DNA of 34,627 nucleotides from Flavobacteriaceae bacterium. GTDB taxonomy: Bacteria > Bacteroidota > Bacteroidia > Flavobacteriales > Flavobacteriaceae. The position numbers and the translations under genes are program-made. Of the stretch, positions 25,874-34,627 are shown one piece after another. The stretch covers positions 1 through 34,627 of the forward strand of contig JANQMD010000002.1 of the NCBI GenBank assembly GCA_028280265.1, written 5' to 3'. The stretch's first letter is position 1. Every line of letters starts with the position of its first letter. Below the pieces are notes generated by a model, which was given only the letters and a program-made list of their open reading frames with translations, ran no database searches and was not told the origin of the DNA.

Positions 25874-26914
25874 ATGGAAGTAAGTAGAGAGTTATTATTT
25901 TTCTTTAGTGCTCTGGGAGCTTTCAACGGAATTGTCTTAGGGCTCTATTTTTTATTTTTTATCAAGGCAAAACATATCTCCAATAAATTTTTTGGTGTTT
26001 TTTTATTGATGCTCAGTATACGAGTTGGTAAATCAGTTTTTTTCTACTTCAACCGAGAATTATCATTTCACTACTTACAGTTTGGATTAACAGGATGCTT
26101 TTTTATCGGACCGTTTCTATACTTCTACATCAACTCAACATTAGATACTAAAAGTAAAATAGCAAAGACATGGAAATATCACATGGCTATTTTACTGCCC
26201 TTTGCATTGATCATTGGTCTTTTATACCCTTTTAAAGAGAACGTAGTACTGTGGAGACATTACTTTATAAAAGCGATCTACATTCAGTGGTTTATCTACA
26301 TTTTTGCATCAATTTATGTCGTGAGAAACCAATTGAAAAATCTTTTCACAAAGACAGAAAGGTCTAGTTTTGACATCTGGTTGGCAAGTATTTTATTAGG
26401 TAATCTTGCAATTGTATCTTCGTACTATTTCAATAGTTTTGTCAACTACATATCTGGTGCACTTACTTTTAGCTTTTTATTCTATGTGCTATTGCTCTTT
26501 TTGTTTTTCAATAAGAAGAATCGGTTTACGATCTTTAAAAAGACTGAAAAATATTCTGATAGAAAAATTGATTTGGATGAGGTTTCAACATCCATTCGAA
26601 AGTTAGAGTACTGTATGAACGAGGAGAAATTATTCACCAATTCAAATCTAAAATCTTCAGATTTGTCTAAAAAGATAGGATTGACAACACATCAGTTTTC
26701 ACAGTTGCTGAATGATAATCTAGGAAAAAACTTTTCACTGTTTGTCAATGAATACAGAATTGAAGAAGCAAAAAAAATGCTATTAAAAGAAACAAGTCTT
26801 ACTCTAGAGGCTATCGGTTATGAATGTGGATTTAATTCTAAATCAACTTTTTATACCACCTTCAAAAAGATTGTTGGAAAAACGCCAGCTCAGTTTAAGA
26901 GTTCGCATTTATAA
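25874..26914 (+). CDS. membrane-bound AraC family regulator with seven-helix N-terminus
   Basis: A 346-aa regulator. Residues 1-218 are strongly hydrophobic and fit about seven membrane helices; a basic linker (KKNRFTIFKKTEKYSDRK) precedes a C-terminal AraC/XylS double helix-turn-helix (about 245-345), with FSLFVNEYRIEEAKKMLL and IGYECGFNSKSTFYTTFKK intact. Such proteins sense something in the membrane and act at DNA while tethered. It sits 77 bases before three coupled exported-protein genes, its most likely targets. Confidence 0.88.
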   Translation: MEVSRELLFFFSALGAFNGIVLGLYFLFFIKAKHISNKFFGVFLLMLSIRVGKSVFFYFNRELSFHYLQFGLTGCFFIGPFLYFYINSTLDTKSKIAKTWKYHMAILLPFALIIGLLYPFKENVVLWRHYFIKAIYIQWFIYIFASIYVVRNQLKNLFTKTERSSFDIWLASILLGNLAIVSSYYFNSFVNYISGALTFSFLFYVLLLFLFFNKKNRFTIFKKTEKYSDRKIDLDEVSTSIRKLEYCMNEEKLFTNSNLKSSDLSKKIGLTTHQFSQLLNDNLGKNFSLFVNEYRIEEAKKMLLKETSLTLEAIGYECGFNSKSTFYTTFKKIVGKTPAQFKSSHL

Positions 26915-26990
26915 ATCCGTACTTCTGATTTATAAATAAAAATCACTTTTAGCACTTTAAAAATCATATTAGCTGAAAAATAGTTCACTA

Positions 26991-27758
26991 ATGCGATTTA
27001 CAATTCCTTTTTTAATTTTCTCTCTTCTCTTCGGTTGCTCAGAAAAGAAAGAGAAAACTAAAGTTAATACGGGAGATAAGATATTGTTTGTTGTTTCCAA
27101 TCAACACACTTACGGAAATACATCCATCAATACAGCAAATCATTTTGGGGAGATTGTGCTTGCCTATGATGTTTTGATAAAAGAAGGTTATGAAGTTGAT
27201 TTCGTGAGTCCAAAAGGTGGTGCAATACCCATTGGGTATTTACAAACGTCCGACAGCATAAAAAAAAAGTATTTGTATGATTTTGATCTTATGGGGAGGC
27301 TAAAGAATACCCAAAAACCTGAACAAATCAACCCTGATAATTACCGTGCTGTATACTATTCTGGAGGTGGAGCTGCTATGTTTGGTGTCCCAGAAAATGA
27401 GGCTATCCAAAAAATAGTCACTCAAATATATAGCAGTAATGGTATTGTATCTGCTGTCTGCCATGGAACCGCAGGTATAGTGAATCTTAAAAATAACGAT
27501 GGTAGTTACATGTATGAGAACAAAGAGGTGAATGGATTTCCCGATATTTTCGAGAATAAAAAGGGACAGTATTACCAAACCTTTCCTTTCTCAATTGAAG
27601 AAATCATCAAAGAAAGAGGAGGGAAGTTTAGCTATTCAGAAAAGGGTTGGGACAATTACTACAAAGTAGACGGAAGATTAATTACTGGGCAAGATCCTAG
27701 CTCAGCAGCAACAGTAGCTAAAGAAATATTGAAGAAACTTAAAACAATAGAAAAATGA
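26991..27758 (+). CDS. DJ-1/PfpI family lipoprotein
   Basis: A 255-aa lipoprotein: signal sequence with lipobox LFGC (C16). The body is a type-1 glutamine-amidotransferase-like fold of the DJ-1/PfpI/Hsp31 type, with nucleophile C157 in AVCHGTAG, E54 in HFGEIV as the usual partner of the cysteine, and FVSPKGG. Family members act as glyoxalases, chaperones or proteases; on the outside of the cell the substrate is unknown. Its TGA overlaps the next ATG (ATGA at 27755-27758). Lipid anchoring is unusual for this family, which is mostly cytosolic. Confidence 0.85.
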   Translation: MRFTIPFLIFSLLFGCSEKKEKTKVNTGDKILFVVSNQHTYGNTSINTANHFGEIVLAYDVLIKEGYEVDFVSPKGGAIPIGYLQTSDSIKKKYLYDFDLMGRLKNTQKPEQINPDNYRAVYYSGGGAAMFGVPENEAIQKIVTQIYSSNGIVSAVCHGTAGIVNLKNNDGSYMYENKEVNGFPDIFENKKGQYYQTFPFSIEEIIKERGGKFSYSEKGWDNYYKVDGRLITGQDPSSAATVAKEILKKLKTIEK

Positions 27759-28171
27759 AAAACATTAGTTTAATAATTGCCCTTTTTTTAGGGATGTCGG
27801 TTCAATCACAATCTGAGATGGAAGCAATTAACAAAGTATTGTACGATTATATTGAAGGAACGGCAAATGGTGAACCCAATAGGCTCAAAACTGCTTTTGA
27901 CGAGAATTTTAACTTGTATTTTGTCGCAAATGATACACTAAGAATTTGGCCTGGAAAAAATTATATAAAAGGTGTGCAACAAGGGAGAAAGAGTAATAGA
28001 ATTGGAAAGGTTTTATCAATAGATTATGAAGGAAATGCAGCCATCGCAAAAATTGAGATTTTAATGCCAGCAAGGAAACGTATTTACACGGACTATTTAA
28101 TGTTATTAAAAATGAAAGGGCAATGGAAGATCATTCACAAATCATTTACGTTTAAAAATTATCCAAAATGA
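27755..28171 (+). CDS. exported NTF2-like (lumazine-binding-2 type) protein
   Basis: A 138-aa protein with a signal peptide (1-19, ending SVQSQS) and a single SnoaL/NTF2-like cone domain: EAINKVLYDYIEGTANGE at the start, WPGKNYIKGVQQGRK in the middle, and DYLMLLKMKGQWKIIHKSF at the end. This resembles PF12893 (putative lumazine-binding). It overlaps both neighbours by ATGA, so the three proteins are made together. Ligand unknown. Confidence 0.82.
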   Translation: MKNISLIIALFLGMSVQSQSEMEAINKVLYDYIEGTANGEPNRLKTAFDENFNLYFVANDTLRIWPGKNYIKGVQQGRKSNRIGKVLSIDYEGNAAIAKIEILMPARKRIYTDYLMLLKMKGQWKIIHKSFTFKNYPK

Positions 28172-29835
28172 AAAGATTAAGTATTTTACTATTCTTGATC
28201 TCACAAGTAGCCATTTCTCAAAGCTACCAGCTAGAGAAAAAATTTGATAGCGTTTTAAAAAACTATTATAATACAGATAAACCAGGTTTGGCAGCTGGTG
28301 TTCTGCAAAATGGCAAGTTGCTGTACCTGAAAGGTTTTGGTCTAGAAGATGTGGAAACGAAGAAATACATTACTCCGAAGACAAAATTTCAAGTGGAAGA
28401 TTTAGCAAAACAATTCACAATACTAGCTGTTTTATTTCTGGAAAAGCAGGGGATGCTATCTCTAGAGGACGATATTCGAAAATACTTGACTGAACTGCCA
28501 GAATATGAGCATGTAGTAAAAGTAAAACACCTTATCAATCACACAAGTGGATTGTACAATTTGGATCCAATCAAAGAGTTGTTAAGCATTCATTCGAACG
28601 ATACTTTTACACATGAAGACGCGGTGAAGCTCATCTATTCTCAAAAGAAACTAAATTTCAAGCCTGGAAGTCGATTTTCATATCACCGTTCAGATACAGA
28701 GCTTGTTTTACTGACTGAGCTTGTAAAATCAGTTTCGGGAGATTCCTTTGTAAGTTTTACAAAAGAGAAACTTTTTAAGCCAATGGCAATGACAAATACT
28801 ACGTTTTGTAACGATCATAGTATGATGGAAAATATGGCAAAATCCTATTCTGTGACAGAGACTACCACATACAATCCAATGGTAGATTTTACATTGGGAA
28901 TCAATAATCTTTATACTACAGCAGAAGATTTTGCAAAATGGTTTCAATTATATTCATCAAGTCATGAATTTTCGAGCTTGATTAAAAAATTGGATAACTA
29001 TGTAGCATTAGACTCTGGTATCGAATATGCTTCGACCTGGGGTAAAATGACCTTAGGGAGATACTATGATCACCCAGAAAGAGGTTTGCCAAAAATGTCT
29101 TGGCAGTATGGTTTAATAGGAGGCTATGGAGCCAATGTATTTCGTTTTCAATCACACAATGTCATTTCATTTGTTTTAGGAAATAACAACAGATACAATG
29201 GCATGCCAGCGATGACTCTTGCAAATCAGATTATGGAAAGAGAATATACAGAACCCGCTGAAATTCAATATAACAAGATCACTTTTAAAAAATCAGCTGC
29301 TAATAAGATAAAAAAGTTTGAAGGTTTTTATTGGGATAAGACCAATGGGCTGGTTCGACAAATTTACCTGAGAAATGATACGCTGAGATACAAAAGGTTG
29401 AATGGAAATAGAGAGACTCCTTTACTCGCAAAATCGAAAAATAGTTTTCAACTCTATCTCCCTGGCGATACTGAAGTATTCGTTACGTTTTATAAAGATC
29501 GATATGAGTTTTCATCCCTAAATAGTATGCCAATTACTTATTATAAGATTGATCCAGTAAAGCAGTCTATGGTTGATTTAGATGAGTATGCAGGACTTTT
29601 TTACAACAAGGAGTTCGATCTTGTATATCGTTTTGAAAAAGATACAAACCATTTAGTGGCATCTAACTTTAATTCTAGTGCTACACAGTTCTATCCGATC
29701 TTAAAAGACAATTTTAGAAGCAATACATTTATGCTCTCAGGAATTAAATTTTTGAGAGATACTAGCAATAAAATCAGAGGTTTTGAGATCCATACAGACG
29801 GAGTGAATGGCCTCACCTTTGAGAGAATCCTTTAA
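28168..29835 (+). CDS. exported beta-lactamase-fold serine hydrolase homologue with missing catalytic serine
   Basis: A 555-aa exported protein with a signal peptide (about 1-18) and a beta-lactamase/esterase-C fold (about 25-360): HLINHTSGLYNL and TTAEDFAKWFQ are typical. At the SxxK motif the sequence is DLAK (D78, K81), so the nucleophile is aspartate. The YxN motif reads YHR (Y172), and the third motif is GLIGGYG. It cannot work as a standard serine hydrolase and may be a peptidoglycan- or ligand-binding protein. A C-terminal region (about 375-555) contains two beta-rich segments often found after such domains. Overlaps the NTF2-like gene by ATGA. Confidence 0.82.
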   Translation: MKRLSILLFLISQVAISQSYQLEKKFDSVLKNYYNTDKPGLAAGVLQNGKLLYLKGFGLEDVETKKYITPKTKFQVEDLAKQFTILAVLFLEKQGMLSLEDDIRKYLTELPEYEHVVKVKHLINHTSGLYNLDPIKELLSIHSNDTFTHEDAVKLIYSQKKLNFKPGSRFSYHRSDTELVLLTELVKSVSGDSFVSFTKEKLFKPMAMTNTTFCNDHSMMENMAKSYSVTETTTYNPMVDFTLGINNLYTTAEDFAKWFQLYSSSHEFSSLIKKLDNYVALDSGIEYASTWGKMTLGRYYDHPERGLPKMSWQYGLIGGYGANVFRFQSHNVISFVLGNNNRYNGMPAMTLANQIMEREYTEPAEIQYNKITFKKSAANKIKKFEGFYWDKTNGLVRQIYLRNDTLRYKRLNGNRETPLLAKSKNSFQLYLPGDTEVFVTFYKDRYEFSSLNSMPITYYKIDPVKQSMVDLDEYAGLFYNKEFDLVYRFEKDTNHLVASNFNSSATQFYPILKDNFRSNTFMLSGIKFLRDTSNKIRGFEIHTDGVNGLTFERIL

Positions 29836-30881
29836 TTATTAGACAGTTTAACAAGCTTATTTGTGTAGCTTTTTAAACGAACCATCTCTTTAACAAAGGG
29901 GATGGTTTTTCTATAGGGTACATGATTATGCCTATGATTGTATCTGGCAATTTTATATAGCTGTTTCCAATGAGTTCTAATGGTTTTTAGCGCTTGCCAA
30001 TAATTCATCTGAGTGCTGTCATAGATATGTGTTGGTTCTGCTAAAATTCCATTCAATTCTAAAACCTTAAACTTCCCTTCAAAAAGCTCTTCTAAAGAAT
30101 GATACTTCACATCCAATCGTCCATAGTACCAGCCCTTTACTTGATGATTTAATGTATCCATGGCTCGTTCTATCTTATCATTGATTAAATGATTTCCATT
30201 AATAAATCGTGTCCCTTTAGAATGATTCCCTATGGATGACAATTTAAAAGGTTGGTCTTTTTCGGGAATCTGTGTCCAGTTAATATTTGAATCCTCTTTC
30301 AGAAGGTTGTAGTATAAAAAAGCTCGCGAATCCTTTTTTACGAGATGCTCTAAAGTAGAAATTCCATCGCCATTTACGGTTAAAAATTCTTTAAGCGTGA
30401 TGGAAGTTACCTGACCTTTCTCATGATTGGGATGACGATAATAAAAGATGCCACATTCATACTTATGAGCTAAAAACTCCTGAATGATAAAAGATACTGA
30501 GTATTTTGTGAGATACTCAGTCAATTCTTCTTTAGTTGCAATTTTTTTTACCATCAACCCCCTATAACCAACATCTGGTTTAGCAATAACAGGAAACGAA
30601 ATCTTTTGATCAGAAATTTTTGAAATGGTCGTTTGAATGTCTGTTTCTGGTTTGTGTAAGACAGACTTTGGAACATACTCTTTAGGTAATAAGTTAAGCG
30701 TTTCATATTTCGACTCAGATCCAATTCCCGAATTTTTGATCCCTGGATTTACAGCTGTATAAAAAACAAGATTTCTGGCAGCGAGCCCATGTACAAAAGC
30801 ATAAGGAATATTGGGTGCATAAAACATCAGCAATGGCCAATGTTCCCAATGTAAAATTTTATGAAGTCTAGAATTTGCCAA
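29832..30881 (-). CDS. ATP-grasp protein, D-alanine-D-alanine-ligase-like
   Basis: A 349-aa protein of the ATP-grasp fold. The B-domain reads FPVIAKPDVGYRGLMVKKI with the ATP-binding lysine, followed by IIQEFLAHKYECGIFYYRHP and a C-terminal catalytic half with RLDVKYHSLEELFEGKFKVLELNG (metal-binding E/N). The N-terminal segment LHWEHWPLLMFYAPN is characteristic of a flavobacterial group. The frame begins with TTG at 30881; upstream is a stop, and the first ATG is 18 residues in and would cut the conserved start. It lies directly after the DUF6095-like gene and MurQ, so a cell-wall or amino-acid link is possible. Substrate unknown. Confidence 0.78.
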   Translation of the reverse strand: MANSRLHKILHWEHWPLLMFYAPNIPYAFVHGLAARNLVFYTAVNPGIKNSGIGSESKYETLNLLPKEYVPKSVLHKPETDIQTTISKISDQKISFPVIAKPDVGYRGLMVKKIATKEELTEYLTKYSVSFIIQEFLAHKYECGIFYYRHPNHEKGQVTSITLKEFLTVNGDGISTLEHLVKKDSRAFLYYNLLKEDSNINWTQIPEKDQPFKLSSIGNHSKGTRFINGNHLINDKIERAMDTLNHQVKGWYYGRLDVKYHSLEELFEGKFKVLELNGILAEPTHIYDSTQMNYWQALKTIRTHWKQLYKIARYNHRHNHVPYRKTIPFVKEMVRLKSYTNKLVKLSNN

Positions 30882-30883
30882 AC

Positions 30884-31123
30884 TTAGTCATGAAAAATGG
30901 AACCCAAAATAGTTTTAAATGTCTTAAAAGCATAGAAAATAGTAAATAGCATAATCGCAATGGAAATGATGAGAAAAGCGATGCTCATTCCATACTGATT
31001 TCCTTCTTTGTAAATTCTTAGGGCTTTAAATGACATGCTTAAAAGTATTGGAGAAGCAATTAATAAGAAGAGTAATATTAAAAGTTGTTTCAATCCTTTT
31101 TTTAGAAAATTAAAATTTGCCAT
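30884..31123 (-). CDS. small membrane protein, DUF6095-like
   Basis: A 79-aa protein with two hydrophobic helices (about 12-32 and 44-66) and short basic ends. From memory it matches DUF6095, often seen beside MurQ in flavobacteria. Its start codon overlaps the MurQ stop (TAATG) and its stop is two bases from the ATP-grasp start, so all three form one operon. Function unknown. Confidence 0.75.
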   Translation of the reverse strand: MANFNFLKKGLKQLLILLFLLIASPILLSMSFKALRIYKEGNQYGMSIAFLIISIAIMLFTIFYAFKTFKTILGSIFHD

Positions 31124-31938
31124 TATTGAAAATTTTGAATAGCATTTCTCACGCTACCATGTTTTTTTAACAAATCTGATGCTTGCTCCGTACTAATTTG
31201 TAATTCTTCAACAAGCATCCGAGTACCTCTATCAACTAATTTATCGTTGGATAATTGCATGTCAACCATTTTATTTCCTTTTACCCTGCCAATTTTAATC
31301 ATCGTAGCGGTTGAAAGCATATTTAAAATCATCTTTTGGGCTGTTCCTGCTTTCATGCGAGAACTTCCAGTCACAAACTCAGGACCTACAACTGCTACAA
31401 CAGGAAATTGTGCAACTTTGTGAAGAGGTGAATTTTCATTGCATGTAATGCATCCTGTTGTAATACCGTTTTCATTGCAAATCTTCAGCGTGGAAACCAC
31501 ATAGGGAGTTGTACCAGAGGCAGCAATTCCAACAACAATATCTTTGTTGGAGACCTCATAAGATTTTAAGTCTTTCCAACCTTGTGAGGTTGAATCTTCT
31601 GCAAATTCAACAGCCTTTCGAATGGCAGAATCTCCACCAGCTATAAGTCCAATCACCAAGTCATGAGAAACCCCAAAAGTTGGAGGGCATTCCGAAGCAT
31701 CAAGAATTCCCAAACGCCCACTTGTACCAGCGCCTATGTAGAATAATCGGCCTCCATTTTTTAACTTCTCGATAATTTGTTCCGTTAAAGAAATAATTTG
31801 CGGAGAACATTTTCCCACCACTTCTGCAACCGTTAGATCTTCTTTATTGATATTCCCAATAAGATCAGGAATACTCATTTCTTCTAATTGATTGTAGAGA
31901 GAATCTTTCTCAGTTGTTTTTACAAAACTCATACTCAA
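31123..31938 (-). CDS. murQ: N-acetylmuramic acid 6-phosphate etherase
   Basis: A 271-aa SIS-domain enzyme that removes the lactyl ether from MurNAc-6-phosphate to give GlcNAc-6-phosphate during cell-wall recycling. Diagnostic motifs: FYIGAGTSGRLGILDASECPPTFG, GGDSAIRKAVEFAEDS, IAASGTTPYV and GSSRMKAGTAQKMILNMLST. Length matches the Bacteroidota enzymes, slightly shorter than E. coli MurQ. ATGs at 31938 and 31932 are both possible starts. First gene of the MurQ, DUF6095-like, ATP-grasp operon. Confidence 0.95.
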   Translation of the reverse strand: MSMSFVKTTEKDSLYNQLEEMSIPDLIGNINKEDLTVAEVVGKCSPQIISLTEQIIEKLKNGGRLFYIGAGTSGRLGILDASECPPTFGVSHDLVIGLIAGGDSAIRKAVEFAEDSTSQGWKDLKSYEVSNKDIVVGIAASGTTPYVVSTLKICNENGITTGCITCNENSPLHKVAQFPVVAVVGPEFVTGSSRMKAGTAQKMILNMLSTATMIKIGRVKGNKMVDMQLSNDKLVDRGTRMLVEELQISTEQASDLLKKHGSVRNAIQNFQ

Positions 31939-31953
31939 AAGTACAATTTATCT

Positions 31954-31980
31954 ATAAAAAAAGCAGGCAAAAGCCTGCTT
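31954..31980 (-). terminator. intrinsic terminator after the isocitrate dehydrogenase gene
   Basis: The stem AAGCAGGC/GCCTGCTT around a four-base loop is followed on the minus strand by a run of seven T. It lies 21 bases after the stop codon of the dehydrogenase and just before MurQ, so the two are separate transcripts. Confidence 0.88.
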
Positions 31981-32000
31981 AGTCATTGTATTTTAACTTC

Positions 32001-34325
<2,325 letters not shown>

Positions 34326-34481
34326 TTAAGGAAAACAGAGGCTAATTTAAGTGGGGTTTTAGGGATCAGTCGCAAAAGTTGTGTGTATTTTTAAACTGAT
34401 TCTGTGAAAAAGAAAAAAACAGATCAATTTATAATCATTATTGCTACATTAATAAAGAAACCTATTGATATTCATTTTTGC

Positions 34482-34512
34482 CTTGACGCAAAAACGAATC
34501 AAAAAAGTCAAG
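34482..34512. repeat. short inverted-repeat element of the type seen between Bacteroidota genes
   Basis: CTTGAC (34482-34487) is inverted as GTCAAG (34507-34512), with an A-rich 19-base spacer between (GCAAAAACGAATC then A's). I recall similar CTTGAC-A-rich-GTCAAG elements between genes in many Bacteroidota genomes; the match is from memory. The gap 34230-34546 otherwise holds only the icd leader and promoter. Confidence 0.45.
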
Positions 34513-34546
34513 ACTGATGAAAAAATCTAAAAAAACTACAGAATCA

Positions 34547-34627
34547 TCATCCATAGATGGAAAGAACTCTCCCAATTTCATTGGGATCAAACAGCTTTCC
34601 ATCTTCTATCCAACCCTGCTTCTTTGT
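34547..34627 (-). CDS. C-terminal end of an unidentified protein (partial)
   Basis: The final 81 bases, read on the minus strand, are open from the window edge to a TGA at 34547-34549 and encode 26 residues, including QGWIEDGKLFDPNEIGRV, that look like real protein. The short IR element and AT-rich spacer begin just after the stop, as expected for an intergenic gap. Too little remains to name a family. Confidence 0.5.
   Translation of the reverse strand, partial: TKKQGWIEDGKLFDPNEIGRVLSIYG

Noticed and set aside
25868..25886. TTCCAAATGGAA at the AraC start as a fourth MarR operator
   Set aside because: The arm spacing is wrong (TTCCAAATGGAA, not TTCCWTGGAA) and there is no matching -7 box; likely chance.

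Overview
The window looks like a piece of a Flavobacteriaceae (Bacteroidota) chromosome. The DNA is AT-rich and most genes lack a Shine-Dalgarno sequence. Several promoters carry the Bacteroidota -7 element TAnnTTTG. Family content also fits: a monomeric NADP isocitrate dehydrogenase, MurQ followed by a DUF6095-like membrane protein, a barrel-less TonB-plug protein, a 7TM-AraC regulator, LytS/LytTR signalling and many Sec-exported proteins. All of this is read from sequence by eye; no database search was run.

Layout. 1-1672: a 7-bp tandem repeat at the edge and a minus-strand acyl-CoA carboxylase beta subunit. 1960-8205: a plus-strand cassette of a membrane-anchored NMT1/TauA-like binding protein, the decayed remains of an OmpA-like domain, a NitT/TauT-type permease and ATPase, a TerB-like/CbxX AAA+ ATPase and an HxD...H 2OG-Fe dioxygenase. 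A PRMT-like methyltransferase (8197-9081) converges on it. 9246-17335: a redox/electrophile block with FMN reductase, S9 peptidase, YjdI-like Fe-S protein, Cys-less glutaredoxin-like protein, MarR regulator, two pirins and a FadH/old-yellow-enzyme reductase. A palindrome with core TTCCWTGGAA occurs at three points in this block (9176, 12774, 13531) and probably defines the MarR regulon. 17338-25149: exported ankyrin protein, LytS/LytTR pair, small membrane protein, Arg/Tyr-rich repeat protein and a 1243-aa MG2-like/TonB-plug protein. 25366-29835: DinB-like protein, 7TM-AraC regulator, then three exported proteins coupled by ATGA overlaps (DJ-1/PfpI lipoprotein, NTF2-like protein, serine hydrolase that has lost its serine). 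29832-34229 (minus): ATP-grasp protein, DUF6095-like protein, MurQ and monomeric isocitrate dehydrogenase. The right edge holds the C-terminus of another minus-strand gene.

The two strongest candidates for something new are the ABC transporter / TerB-AAA+ / dioxygenase / PRMT-like cassette, which has a recently broken OmpA domain, and the MarR-operator regulon, in which one operator contains the start codon of the gene it sits on. No tRNA, rRNA, CRISPR array or intact insertion sequence was seen.
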